DNA of 64,000 bases from Spongiimicrobium salis (GCF_043678055.1 NZ_JBHEQA010000002.1:186001-250000), one strand, 5' to 3'; positions 52,923-61,874 are shown, numbered from the stretch's first letter. Program-made: numbers and translations. The notes: generated from the letters alone by a model not told the origin.

Positions 52923-53186
52923 TGTAAATTATCTAAAAGCAAAAATACAAGGAAAATCCAATATTTTAGTATTAAATAATGTTAAATCAATTTTTAAAAT
53001 AAAAACTAAAACTTTATATAAAGTATTATATATAATTGATTAATAATAATTTAAATTTTAAAAATAAAATTTATCAATACTACCGTTCATATTGTTTACG
53101 ATCGTATACTTGTTTCCTGCAAAAAGTAAAAAAATAGAGTATACAATTGTAAATTACTTCATTACATTTGTAATTAAAATTGCACT

Positions 53187-53194
53187 TATTTTTG
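53187..53194 (+). promoter_or_regulatory. Candidate -7 element of M14 peptidase gene
   Basis: TATTTTTG matches TAnnTTTG fully, 23 bp before the ATG. A TTTG lies 16 bp upstream (53167-53170), a slightly short spacer. The rest of the 295-bp divergent region is AT-rich without a gene. Confidence 0.5.
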
Positions 53195-53217
53195 CAAAGA
53201 AAATTAGAGGGCATCTT

Positions 53218-54324
53218 ATGGAAATACCGCGATCAAAATATCTAAAATTCAAAGAGGAATCTATTCAAGGCCGCTATGTGGTCAACGCACAGATTTTAGC
53301 ATATTTGGAAAATGTACCCTCCAATTTTAAGGTAGAAACGATAGGATATTCTGTACTGAAGAAGCCTATAAAAATGTTGACCATCGGGTCAGGGGAACAG
53401 AAAATTTTAATGTGGTCTCAAATGCACGGAAATGAGTCGACCACTACAAAGGCCACTTTAGACCTGATTAATTTTTTAAAAGAAGATTCCAATTTTTCAA
53501 AGCTCATTAAAAAGGCATGCACCTTAAAAATCATTTTGATGTTAAATCCGGATGGTGCTGAAGTCTATACCCGAGTGAATGCAAATGAAGTGGATTTAAA
53601 TCGGGATGCACAAAATCAGACCCAACCGGAAAGTAGCGTGTTAAAGAAGGTGTTTGATGATTTTCAACCAGATTTTTGTTTTAATCTTCATGGACAACGC
53701 ACGATTTTTAATGTGGGCGATAGTCCTAAATCGGCAACAGTTTCTTTTTTGACTCCCGCTTTTGACGCAGAGCGGAATTTATCAGAGAGTAGAGAGCGGT
53801 CTATGAAACTCATTGCTGCCATGAATACCCTGCTTCAAAAGGAGATTCCCGGACAAGTAGGACGATATGATGACGGTTTTAACGCCAATTGTGTTGGCGA
53901 TACCTTTCAAATGGCAAATGTGCCCACTATTTTATTTGAGGCGGGCCACTTTCCGGGGGATTATGATCGGGAAAAAACGAGGGAATTCATATGGTTGACC
54001 TTAATGGAAGCGTGTAGAGTCATTGCTGAGAAGGAAATACATAGATACGATGTAGAGCGCTATTTTGAAATTCCGGATAACAATAAGCTGTTCTTCGATA
54101 TTCTTATACACCATGCAAATGCCTTACATGAAAAGTATAAAGAAGGGGAATCTGTAGGGGTATTGTTCCAGGAAAAGTTGGTGAATGGCGCTATTGATTT
54201 TGTGCCAAAAATTGAAAAAGTTGGTGATTTAAGCATGTATTTTGGTCATAAAGTTTTTAATGGCTTAGTAAACAAGGATTTAGAAGATATTCAAGAAAAT
54301 TCAAGACTCTTTAAAACTTTATGA
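53218..54324 (+). CDS. M14-type zinc carboxypeptidase
   Basis: The 368-residue protein starts at MEIPRSKYLKF; the upstream frame to 53092 is AT-rich and covers the promoter. Zinc ligands are in WSQMHGNESTTTKA (His, Glu) and FCFNLHGQRTIF (His); the substrate Arg is in VDLNRDAQN and the catalytic Glu in ILFEAGHFPG. No signal peptide is seen, so it acts in the cytoplasm, as in the M14/AstE-like group. The substrate is unknown. An Lrp-type regulator follows. Confidence 0.85.
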   Translation: MEIPRSKYLKFKEESIQGRYVVNAQILAYLENVPSNFKVETIGYSVLKKPIKMLTIGSGEQKILMWSQMHGNESTTTKATLDLINFLKEDSNFSKLIKKACTLKIILMLNPDGAEVYTRVNANEVDLNRDAQNQTQPESSVLKKVFDDFQPDFCFNLHGQRTIFNVGDSPKSATVSFLTPAFDAERNLSESRERSMKLIAAMNTLLQKEIPGQVGRYDDGFNANCVGDTFQMANVPTILFEAGHFPGDYDREKTREFIWLTLMEACRVIAEKEIHRYDVERYFEIPDNNKLFFDILIHHANALHEKYKEGESVGVLFQEKLVNGAIDFVPKIEKVGDLSMYFGHKVFNGLVNKDLEDIQENSRLFKTL

Positions 54325-54439
54325 TTTATTAACATATATTTCTTGTAAATATTAAAATTTTACATTTTTGATAAAAAAAATGAATATTCTTTACATTTAA
54401 TTTCTTAATTCTTTACTTTTGCTTTTAAATATATTTTAA

Positions 54440-54919
54440 ATGGGTAAAGTAAAACTAGACGAAATTGACCACCAGATTCTGGATATGCTGATTGATAATA
54501 CCAGAACACCATTTACCGATATTGCAAAGAAATTACTGATTTCTGCAGGAACGGTTCATGTAAGGGTAAAGAAAATGGAAGAAGCCGGTATTATTAAAGG
54601 TTCTTCGCTAACATTGGATTATGTAAAATTGGGGTATGCCTTTATTGCGTATGTTGGTATTTTTCTTGAAAAAACCCATCAAACGAAATTTGTATTGGAA
54701 CGCCTAACACAAATACCTTATGTTACGGTGGCCCATATTACAACGGGGAAGTTCAATATTTTTTGTAAAATTCGTGCCAAGGACACCAATCACGCAAAGA
54801 ATATTATTTTCAAGATTGATGATATCGAAGGTATCAGCAGAACGGAAACCATGATTTCTTTGGAGGAAAGCATCAATGACAAGAAACGATTAATGCATAC
54901 CATATTTAACGAACTTTAA
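54440..54919 (+). CDS. Lrp/AsnC-family transcriptional regulator
   Basis: A 159-residue regulator. The N-terminal helix-turn-helix covers residues about 5-55 (DEIDHQILDMLIDNTRTPFTDIAKKL, then GTVHVRVKKMEEAGII); the C-terminal RAM/ASNC ligand domain covers residues 65-150. It probably senses an amino acid. A -7 match TACTTTTG lies 18 bp before the ATG. It is beside an M14 peptidase and near proline and alanine dehydrogenase genes, which suits amino-acid control. Confidence 0.9.
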   Translation: MGKVKLDEIDHQILDMLIDNTRTPFTDIAKKLLISAGTVHVRVKKMEEAGIIKGSSLTLDYVKLGYAFIAYVGIFLEKTHQTKFVLERLTQIPYVTVAHITTGKFNIFCKIRAKDTNHAKNIIFKIDDIEGISRTETMISLEESINDKKRLMHTIFNEL

Positions 54920-54992
54920 TTTTTTACATATACACAGTATAGATAATCCCATGCATTTTTGTGTGGGATTCTGTGTTTAATAGCTATTGCAC

Positions 54993-55508
54993 ATGAAAAC
55001 TTCAGCGCTAAATACCAACGAATACCATACCTATTATGCTCCCTATATCAATGGCCTGGGAGAGGTAGATCTTTTGGAAAAATTAAAAATGGGATTGGAA
55101 AACTTTCCGCAATTTATGGGAAGTATCCCCGAGGATAAATTATCCTATACCTATGAGGAAGGAAAATGGACCATAGCAGAGATTCTCATGCATCTTATTG
55201 ATGCTGAACGCGTATTTCAATATCGCGCCTTGCGTTTTGGAAGGGGAGATGAAACACCGCTCAACGGTTTTGATCAAGATGTCTTTGTGCCTACCTCTAA
55301 TGCCAACAATCGTACTTTAGAAAGTATCATTGCGGAGTTCAAGGCGGTACGTGCAGCAACCATCACGCTTTTTGATAGTTTTGATGATACGGTGTTAAAG
55401 CAACAGGGAACAGCAAGCGATGCTAAAATCAGTGTAGCCGCTATTGGTTTTATCATATGTGGACATCAGAAACATCACAAACGCTTGATCAAAGAGCGCT
55501 ATTTGTAA
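54993..55508 (+). CDS. DinB-family protein
   Basis: A 171-residue helical protein that starts at MKTSALNTNE (a TTG 6 bp upstream was not used). The DinB four-helix bundle is visible, with His ligands in EILMHLIDAERVFQYRALR and the late ICGHQKHHKRLIKERYL. Members bind a metal and may act as thiol-dependent enzymes. It has no clear link to its neighbours. It is convergent with the next gene. Confidence 0.85.
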   Translation: MKTSALNTNEYHTYYAPYINGLGEVDLLEKLKMGLENFPQFMGSIPEDKLSYTYEEGKWTIAEILMHLIDAERVFQYRALRFGRGDETPLNGFDQDVFVPTSNANNRTLESIIAEFKAVRAATITLFDSFDDTVLKQQGTASDAKISVAAIGFIICGHQKHHKRLIKERYL

Positions 55509-55510
55509 AA

Positions 55511-55843
55511 TTATTCATCAAAGCCTAAATCGTCCTTCAGCTCATCTTCCATATTGAGCTCTAGTTCGGCTACTTTACTTTGTGAAGTATTGGTAATTGG
55601 TTTTATCTCCAATTCTTTTTCCATATTCTGATCAAAATTGGAAATAAAGTTGGACAAACTCTTGCTAATTTTTACCAGATAAAGGATATCTTCCGTCCGT
55701 AATTCTACGGCTTCAATGATTTCCCCGTGTTGGTTTTTAAAGGCAATAATATCACTATCGCCATAACCATGGGGGTAGGTTTCAATCAATAGTGCGGCAG
55801 TTTCGTGGTCTAGTTTTTTGTAATCTACTAATAGTCGTTTCAT
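55511..55843 (-). CDS. Conserved small soluble protein
   Basis: The 110-residue protein starts at MKRLLVDYKKLDHETAALL (the upstream TTG is unlikely). It has an alpha/beta N-terminal half (ETYPHGYGDSDIIAFKNQHGE) and a highly acidic C-terminus ending DELKDDLGFDE. It belongs to a Flavobacteriaceae protein set without a named domain. The neighbouring gene upstream is aroB, 109 bp away. Confidence 0.7.
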   Translation of the reverse strand: MKRLLVDYKKLDHETAALLIETYPHGYGDSDIIAFKNQHGEIIEAVELRTEDILYLVKISKSLSNFISNFDQNMEKELEIKPITNTSQSKVAELELNMEDELKDDLGFDE

Positions 55844-55952
55844 AGTTTTGGTCAATTGGAGTTATGGTAATTTCTTTTAACCTAAACTATACATTTTTTC
55901 CATGGAAAAATCCAAAGAGTTGTCAAATCATACATTTTAGTAGGTGTATATC

Positions 55953-57014
55953 CTATTCCATGTAGTAAGCAAATGCTGCCTTGTATAATTCTTGCGGAAT
56001 GCGCACATCATAGACGGCTTCCCCTATATTTTTTAAGAGTACAAAATTGATGTTCCCATGGGAATTCTTTTTGTCGAATTTCAATAAATCCAGAATCGCG
56101 CTAATGTCATCCTCAGAAAAGGAAGTGGGCTCATAGCGTTTTAAAAAGGTGTTTTTTATGTCCTCCAGGTCGTTTTTGGATAAGCCGGTCAATTGGTGGG
56201 ACAAATACCCTTCCATAATCATCCCTATGGCGATGGCTTCTCCATGAAGAAGTAGTTTATGGGCCTCGCTTTCTAAGAAATAAGACTCAATGGCATGTCC
56301 CAAGGTATGTCCAAAGTTTAAAATCTTCCGCAAATTTTGTTCGGTAGGATCTTGTAGTACGACCTCGTTTTTAATACAGACCGAATCATAGATCAGTTGG
56401 TCCAATCCTTCAAAAGAAGAGATGGATTTTAAGGTTTCCCAATACGCTTGGTCTTTGATCAAACCGTGCTTTAACATCTCGGCATAGCCACTATGGAGCT
56501 GACGGGCTTCCAAGGTTTTGAGGAAGTCGGACACAATAAGGACCATTTCTGGTTGGTTAATGACGCCGATCTGATTTTTCAAAGCTCCCAAATCTACCCC
56601 TGTTTTGCCGCCTACGGAAGCATCTACCATGGCCAAGAGTGTGGTAGGTACGTTGATAAAGGCAATCCCTCTTTTGTAGGCAGAGGCTACAAATCCGCCC
56701 AGATCTGTGATGACGCCACCCCCTAGGTTGATTACTAGGCTTTTGCGATCTCCATCCAATTCGGACATTGCTTCCCATACCTGGATACAGGTATACATAT
56801 TCTTGTGGACCTCTCCGGCTTCGATCTCTATGATTTCATACAGATAATCCCCAGCAATCTCGGCCATAAACTGAGGCAGGCAATGTTCGTGCGTATTTTC
56901 ATCTACCAAGATAAAAATCTTGGAATATTGGGCTTTGGCCAAATGCTCATTTAAATTTTGATAGGCCATTGCATTAAAATGCACGGCATAGGATGAAGTG
57001 CTGATAGATTCCAT
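55953..57014 (-). CDS. aroB: 3-dehydroquinate synthase
   Basis: The 353-residue enzyme starts at the ATG giving MESISTSSY; the TTG five codons before is less likely. NAD-binding and active-site blocks are GGGVITDLGGFVASAYKRGI, VPTTLLAMVDASVGGKTGVD and the zinc-ligand region LNFGHTLGHAIESY. It converts DAHP to 3-dehydroquinate, step two of the shikimate pathway. It is divergent from proline dehydrogenase with an 97-bp shared control region; no other shikimate gene is near. Confidence 0.95.
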   Translation of the reverse strand: MESISTSSYAVHFNAMAYQNLNEHLAKAQYSKIFILVDENTHEHCLPQFMAEIAGDYLYEIIEIEAGEVHKNMYTCIQVWEAMSELDGDRKSLVINLGGGVITDLGGFVASAYKRGIAFINVPTTLLAMVDASVGGKTGVDLGALKNQIGVINQPEMVLIVSDFLKTLEARQLHSGYAEMLKHGLIKDQAYWETLKSISSFEGLDQLIYDSVCIKNEVVLQDPTEQNLRKILNFGHTLGHAIESYFLESEAHKLLLHGEAIAIGMIMEGYLSHQLTGLSKNDLEDIKNTFLKRYEPTSFSEDDISAILDLLKFDKKNSHGNINFVLLKNIGEAVYDVRIPQELYKAAFAYYME

Positions 57015-57060
57015 GAATAGGTATTTCAATAAGACTGCAAAATAAAGGCAATTTTAATCT

Positions 57061-57089
57061 TTGCAATACAATTTCAGTGATTATCTTTG
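57061..57089 (+). promoter_or_regulatory. Proline dehydrogenase promoter
   Basis: TTG at 57061-57063, an 18-bp spacer and TATCTTTG at 57082-57089 form a full-match Bacteroidota promoter, 22 bp before the ATG of the proline dehydrogenase gene. Confidence 0.7.
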
Positions 57090-57111
57090 ATTTATTAAAA
57101 AATTAATACTT

Positions 57112-58278
57112 ATGCGTCCAATTTTTGAGGATACTGCAACAGCCTTTGCCCTTAAAACCGACTCCGAACTCGAAAGAGCTTACTTCTTATTTAAAATGAT
57201 CGCCAATGAGCCTTTGGTGCGTATAGGAACGGCCATGACCAATTTTGCTTTAAAGGCAAATTTACCGGTAGAAGGCTTGATACGTGCAACGGTCTTTGAT
57301 CATTTTTGTGGCGGCGTCAATGAAGATGATTGTATGCCCTTGATCGATACCCTATATGAAAAGGGAGTCAGCGCCGTATTGGACTATTCTGTAGAAGGGA
57401 AGAAAGAGGAAGCACAATTTGATTTTTCACTTCAGAAAGCCATGGAAACCTTGAGCTTTGTGAAGGAGAAGCAGGCAATACCCTTTGCGGTCTTTAAACC
57501 AACTAGTTTTGGACGTATTGATCTATACGAAAAAGTAGGAAATAAGGAGAATTTGAATCCCCAAGAGACAGGGGAGTGGCAACGTATCGTTGATCGCTAT
57601 GAAGCCATTTGCAAGAAAGCCTATGACATGGATGTAGGCTTGCTTATTGATGCCGAAGAAAGTTGGATGCAGGATGCTGCAGATAAGCTGATTTTGGAGA
57701 TGATGCGGAAATACAACAAAGCGAAAGCCATCATTTTCAATACCATACAAACCTACCGTTGGGACCGATTGGACTATATGAAAAAAATAAAGGCGGTCGC
57801 AGCAGCAGAAGGCTTTAAGATAGGTGTTAAGATCGTACGGGGTGCCTATATGGAAAAAGAGAACGATCGTGCTGAGGAAAACGGATACCCAACTCCTATC
57901 TGCGCATCCAAACAGGAAACCGATGATAATTTCAATGCAGTAGTGGCCTATGCTATGGAACATTTAGAAGTGATTTCCATTTTTGCGGGCACCCATAATG
58001 AAGAAAGTACCTATAAGTTGATGGAGTTGATGAAAACCCAGGGCATTGAGAATGCGGATTCCAGAGTTTGGTTTGGGCAGCTCTATGGGATGAGCGATCA
58101 TATTTCTTTTAACCTATCCCATCAAGGGTATAATATTGCCAAATACCTACCTTATGGCCCAGTAAAGGATGTGATGCCCTATTTGATCAGAAGAGCAGAA
58201 GAAAACACTTCAGTGGCCGGACAAACCAATCGGGAGTTGGAATTGCTCAAGAAAGAACGCAAACGCCGTAAAATATAG
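57112..58278 (+). CDS. Proline dehydrogenase (monofunctional)
   Basis: A 388-residue FAD enzyme that oxidises proline to pyrroline-5-carboxylate. It folds as a TIM barrel with the family blocks AVFKPTSFG, LLIDAEESWMQDAAD, IFNTIQTYRWD, the substrate-binding region KIVRGAYMEKE and the C-terminal YLIRRAEENTSV (two adjacent Arg). It has no P5C-dehydrogenase domain, so that step must come from another gene. It precedes a repeat tract and has its own promoter. Confidence 0.92.
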   Translation: MRPIFEDTATAFALKTDSELERAYFLFKMIANEPLVRIGTAMTNFALKANLPVEGLIRATVFDHFCGGVNEDDCMPLIDTLYEKGVSAVLDYSVEGKKEEAQFDFSLQKAMETLSFVKEKQAIPFAVFKPTSFGRIDLYEKVGNKENLNPQETGEWQRIVDRYEAICKKAYDMDVGLLIDAEESWMQDAADKLILEMMRKYNKAKAIIFNTIQTYRWDRLDYMKKIKAVAAAEGFKIGVKIVRGAYMEKENDRAEENGYPTPICASKQETDDNFNAVVAYAMEHLEVISIFAGTHNEESTYKLMELMKTQGIENADSRVWFGQLYGMSDHISFNLSHQGYNIAKYLPYGPVKDVMPYLIRRAEENTSVAGQTNRELELLKKERKRRKI

Positions 58279-58335
58279 TTTTGTTTTTGAGTTTTTGAGT
58301 CCGTGAGTTTTGAATTCATAAGTCAGGTCCAAGCA

Positions 58336-58430
58336 TTGAACGTAATCCTTGAACTTTGCTTTTTGAACTTGAACTTAATCCTTGAACTTCGCTATTGAAC
58401 TTGAACTTGAACTTAATTCTTGAACTTGAA
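58336..58430. repeat. Array of TTGAAC units
   Basis: Nine copies of TTGAAC occur at 58336, 58349, 58363, 58369, 58382, 58395, 58401, 58407 and 58420, spaced 6, 13 or 14 bp, making a degenerate minisatellite between convergent genes. No coding frame uses it. It may be a spacer, a slipped-strand repeat or a protein-binding array. Confidence 0.75.
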
Positions 58431-58438
58431 TTTTATTT

Positions 58439-58819
58439 TTAAAACTGTACCCTCTCCACAGTAACCTTTTTAGGACAATTCGTTACCGTTAGCACAGCTT
58501 CCGATCCTTGGGCCGTACCTTCAATGACATAGGTTTTACAGGGCTTGGATTTGGTATCACTAGCGCTAAAATCCACATCCCCATCCCTGAAGAACGAATG
58601 GATATCTGTAGAATCCAAACTTTTGTTTTCCAGCAATTCCTGTACACTAGCGTTGTAATATAGGGGTTTGGACCGCAAGTCTTTCAACACCCTACAATTG
58701 GGAAGATAACAAAATTCAGTTCCCGTTTCCTTGGCCTTATTTCGGATAAAAAATACCATGAAAAGAATCCCTAGGGCAAGGCCAAAAAGGAAGAAGAACA
58801 AACGTTTGGTAAAAGGCAT
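58439..58819 (-). CDS. DUF4258 family membrane-anchored protein
   Basis: A 126-residue protein with one N-terminal helix (residues about 8-25) and a soluble domain with four conserved Cys (FCYLPNCRV, KSKPCKTY, VTNCPKK). The blocks DLRSKPLYYNASVQELL and SFFRDGDVDFSASDTKSKPC suggest the DUF4258 fold. Its role is unknown. It lies 46 bp below alanine dehydrogenase on the same strand, a linkage common in Flavobacteriaceae. Confidence 0.7.
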   Translation of the reverse strand: MPFTKRLFFFLFGLALGILFMVFFIRNKAKETGTEFCYLPNCRVLKDLRSKPLYYNASVQELLENKSLDSTDIHSFFRDGDVDFSASDTKSKPCKTYVIEGTAQGSEAVLTVTNCPKKVTVERVQF

Positions 58820-58865
58820 GACTTAAATTTTGGCAAAAGTATTGAAATTTAGCCTGTTTGTACGT

Positions 58866-60065
58866 TTAAAAAATCAGAAAATTAATATCGCTATAGGAAA
58901 GGTCAAACCATTCCCCGACCGACTTATTGGTGAGTACGCCATGATACATATAAAGACCATTTCGGAGCCCTTTGTCAAAGCGCAAGGCGCTTTCCAGGCC
59001 ACCATCTTCTCCAATTTTAAGCAGATAAGGTGTAAAGATATTGCTGATGGATAAGGTAGCCGTTTTGGGGTAACGGGAAGGAATATTGGGTACTCCATAA
59101 TGCAATACACCAAACTTTTCCACCGTCGGATGGTCGTGGGTCGTTACTTCCGAAGTTTCAAAGCAACCACCCATATCAATGCTCACATCAATAATAACGG
59201 AACCTTTCTTCATATGCTCCACCATGGTACTGGAAACAATGACCGGAGAGCGATCGTTACCACGTACGGCTCCGATGGCGACATCACAGCGTTTTAAGGC
59301 TTTTAACAAGTTCTTGGGCTGTATGGTAGAAGTATAAACGGTCTGTTTTAAATTCGTTTGAATACTGCGCAGTTTGGTAATGGAATTGTCAAATACTCGG
59401 ATATTGGCGCCGAGCCCTAAGGCAGAGCGTGCCGCAAATTCCCCTACGGTACCCGCACCAATAATGACGACTTCTACAGGCGGGACTCCGCTAATATTCC
59501 CAAACATCAATCCGTTCCCTTGGTTCGTGGCCGCCATGATCTCAGAAGCGATCAATACGGCCGAGATACCTGCAATTTCACTAAGGGATCTAACGGCAGG
59601 GTATTTCCCATCTTCATCCCGGATGTATTCAAAAGCAATGGCCGTAATGCGTTTTTTGGCCAATTCCTCAAAATAACGTTTGGATTTGGTTTTGATTTGC
59701 AAGGCCGAAATTAAGGTCGCTTGCGGACTCATCATCTGAATTTCCGAAAGGGTAGGGGGCTCCACTTTAAGAATAATAGGGCAGGAGAGTACTTTCTTGG
59801 TATCTCGTGAAATTTCCCCTCCGGCATTGGTATAATCCTTATCGGTAAAATTAGACCCTTCCCCAGCACCTGATTCTATGAGTACTCGGTGTCCGTTTGC
59901 TGTAATCGCATTGACGGCATCCGGAGTCAGGCAAATCCGTTTTTCCTGATGTTGGGTTTCTTTGGGGATACCAATAAAGAGTTCTCCTTTCTGTTTTAAG
60001 ATTTCCAAAGTTTCTTCTTGAGGCAGCAGTTGTTGTTTGCTAAAAGGAGAGGAAGGTTGATTCAT
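58866..60065 (-). CDS. ald: Alanine dehydrogenase
   Basis: A 399-residue NAD-dependent enzyme, alanine to pyruvate and ammonia. Typical blocks are IGIPKETQHQEKRICLTP with the substrate-binding Arg-Lys region, ESGAGEGSNF, the Rossmann motif GAGTVGEFAARSALGLGANIRVFD and the late IDVSIDMGGCFETSE segment. The fold is that of the alanine dehydrogenase/PNT family, and the length suits the Bacteroidota form. In many flavobacteria the next gene upstream is tsaE; here 3.4 kb of extra DNA intervene. Confidence 0.92.
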   Translation of the reverse strand: MNQPSSPFSKQQLLPQEETLEILKQKGELFIGIPKETQHQEKRICLTPDAVNAITANGHRVLIESGAGEGSNFTDKDYTNAGGEISRDTKKVLSCPIILKVEPPTLSEIQMMSPQATLISALQIKTKSKRYFEELAKKRITAIAFEYIRDEDGKYPAVRSLSEIAGISAVLIASEIMAATNQGNGLMFGNISGVPPVEVVIIGAGTVGEFAARSALGLGANIRVFDNSITKLRSIQTNLKQTVYTSTIQPKNLLKALKRCDVAIGAVRGNDRSPVIVSSTMVEHMKKGSVIIDVSIDMGGCFETSEVTTHDHPTVEKFGVLHYGVPNIPSRYPKTATLSISNIFTPYLLKIGEDGGLESALRFDKGLRNGLYMYHGVLTNKSVGEWFDLSYSDINFLIF

Positions 60066-60358
60066 AGAGTGCTGTGGCTACGGATTGTTGGTGGTCCAAA
60101 AAATGTAATTATAAAAATACGCTTTTTTTGGTAAAAATGATACTATTTTAAACAGCACAGATGCTACAGCATAGGTTTAAAGGGGGTGGTCCATGAAAAT
60201 AGCAAACGCTATAATAAGGAAATACACTTACACTTAGGCAGGTGTAGTAGAAGCGGGACCTTATCTCGGAGAGAAATATATACAAAGCAAAATTTAGAAG
60301 TCAATTAGAAGTGAAGAATTGAACAAAATGGGAATAATGCAGTTGACTTTTAGAAGTA
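60066..60358. other. Gene-free stretch above ald
   Basis: This 293-bp region has no credible ORF; the longest ATG frames are under 15 codons. It probably holds the ald promoter and marks the left edge of the AT-rich insert. No inverted repeats or attachment-like duplications were recognised. Confidence 0.5.
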
Positions 60359-60901
60359 TTAAGAAGCTCTTTTCTCTTTTTCTTCTCTTTTCAATTCGCG
60401 TTGACGTTCCTTTTCCTTAAGCTCTTTGAGTTCAGCGTCCATGGCTTCCAAATCGATACCGTGAACATGTTTATCATATAATTTGACCCTTATAAGATAG
60501 ACAAAGGGAATAACAACCATACAAACAGGAAGTAACCATAATAAGTTTTCCGTATCAACGAAATTATCATCAGAGTAAATTACTTCAAAAATTTGGAAGG
60601 CATACATCAAAAGAGGAATCAAAATGATGTGATACCACCAATGTTTGCAGGTTAGAAACCAAATAACCAATAAATAAAGAGGGACTAGTTTTCCTAACAA
60701 AAACCATGCATAAGTATTTAAATCTTCGAAACCATTTCTATCAATCGAATAACCAAAAACATTTATGGTAGCTTCAGGATCTATTGGAAGGTATTGATGT
60801 AATTTAAATATAAATGGTGAAACAACTATTAGAAAAGCTATAAGAGACTCTATAAAAATTCTCTTTTTTGCTTGCCTACTTCTTTTTGGTTTTTCTCTCA
60901 T
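60359..60901 (-). CDS. Multi-pass membrane protein beside a small lipoprotein
   Basis: A 180-residue protein with four predicted helices (about 15-33, 63-83, 87-106 and 121-138), a positively charged N-terminus (MREKPKRSRQAKKR) and a strongly charged C-terminal helix (AELKELKEKERQRELKREEKEK) that could be a coiled coil in the cytoplasm. No family is recognised. It lies 83 bp after the small lipoprotein gene, on the same strand but behind a terminator-like hairpin, so it may be an accessory or receptor partner. Confidence 0.65.
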   Translation of the reverse strand: MREKPKRSRQAKKRIFIESLIAFLIVVSPFIFKLHQYLPIDPEATINVFGYSIDRNGFEDLNTYAWFLLGKLVPLYLLVIWFLTCKHWWYHIILIPLLMYAFQIFEVIYSDDNFVDTENLLWLLPVCMVVIPFVYLIRVKLYDKHVHGIDLEAMDAELKELKEKERQRELKREEKEKRAS

Positions 60902-60930
60902 TATTCGAATTAATATTCTTTACAACGAAA

Positions 60931-60958
60931 AAAAGAGTAATTTATTGATTACTCTTTT
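60931..60958 (-). terminator. Terminator after small lipoprotein gene
   Basis: The arms 60931-60941 and 60948-60958 form an 11-bp stem with a 6-nt loop; on the minus strand a run of T follows. It lies 26 bp after the stop of the 60985 gene. Confidence 0.7.
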
Positions 60959-60984
60959 AAAAAAAATTATTAAGAATACTAAGA

Positions 60985-61170
60985 CTATCGTCCAGGGACT
61001 CTAATTTTCGTCTTATCGACTCCTTGAGCGTTGTTCTTATTTATTCTAATTTTTGTTTTGTCTACTCCTTGCTCATATAACTCGTCTTCAGTAGTAGAAG
61101 TACAAGAAACGGCGGCAAAGGTAAACACTAGGCATGCCAAGACGCCAAATAGTGTTCTTTTCGTGTTCAT
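60985..61170 (-). CDS. Tiny lipoprotein with duplicated GVDKTKIR motif
   Basis: A 61-residue precursor with a lipoprotein signal (ending AAVSC). The mature 39 residues consist of a short acidic start (TSTTEDELYE) and two copies of a near-identical unit: QGVDKTKIRINKNN and QGVDKTKIRVPGR. It has no Cys besides the lipid site. Similar short lipoproteins with a VDK motif occur in Flavobacteriaceae; their role is unknown. A secreted signalling peptide or surface adhesin-like peptide is possible. A -7 match TACGTTTG lies upstream (61218-61225, minus strand). Confidence 0.6.
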   Translation of the reverse strand: MNTKRTLFGVLACLVFTFAAVSCTSTTEDELYEQGVDKTKIRINKNNAQGVDKTKIRVPGR

Positions 61171-61874
61171 CGTAATAAAAAGTTTTAGTTAATTAAAGAT
61201 TTGATTCATTTTCATAACAAACGTAGGAAAAAAACGACTAACATTTCACACGAATTTGTTAAAATTTTGCATTTCAACGTTTAAAACATGCATTTCATCG
61301 AAAAAATAAGTTTTTACGACCAAGACTGCAATAAAAACAAATTTCTAGCGATGTGTACACCTTTTAGAATTAAAGATTTAGCGTTTTTTATTGAAAGAAA
61401 ATATAACAAATAAATGCTTTTAATCGCTAACTACTTAAAGTAGAGTAAATTAGCGAAACATGATGCTAAAGTGATCTTGTAAGTGCTTTCCTAATGGCGT
61501 TTTTAACCCCATTTTAACCTCAATTTTATATCCGTTTAGAAGACCAAATAATTTTTTTAAATCCATACCTCTAAGGGATATACCTATCACCTAACAGAGT
61601 TCATTGTAATTTTCGAAATATAGAATATATTCACTTAATTAGATTTAAACGAAATCAGAGATGAAAAAGGTTTCGAAAGTTCTACTTTAAAAAGAATATA
61701 GAAATTATAAATTACTGAATAACAATTGTTAAAAAGATGTTATATCTAGTTATTTGGGGGTAGCTCTTTCGTAGAATGATATAGGTTAAAATCTTATTTT
61801 GTAGAAATATTTCACTAAAAAATTTGTGTAAATATAAATTATTTTCTATGTTTGTTTCATATTAATTTAAAAAC
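61171..61874. other. AT-rich gene-free region upstream of the RiPP precursor
   Basis: About 700 bp without a gene. A 9-codon ATG frame at 61661-61690 (MKKVSKVLL then stop) looks like the start of a lost signal peptide, and a 20-codon frame at 61351 has no features. The only strong signal is the precursor promoter at 61823-61854. The region may be a decayed gene or a long regulatory spacer. Confidence 0.5.
61823..61854 (+). promoter_or_regulatory. Promoter of the lanthipeptide-type precursor
   Basis: TTTG at 61823-61826, a 20-bp spacer and TATGTTTG at 61847-61854 are a near-perfect Bacteroidota promoter. The transcript would start near 61861, leaving a leader of 14-23 nt before the ATG choices at 61875 or 61884. 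Confidence 0.7.

Noticed and set aside
60359..60901. Membrane protein as the lanthipeptide exporter
   Set aside because: It has no Walker motifs or peptidase domain and lies on the opposite strand behind a terminator, so it cannot be a PCAT-type exporter.
61351..61413. 20-codon ATG frame as a peptide gene
   Set aside because: It has no leader, signal or repeat features and no promoter; the length is expected by chance in AT-rich DNA.
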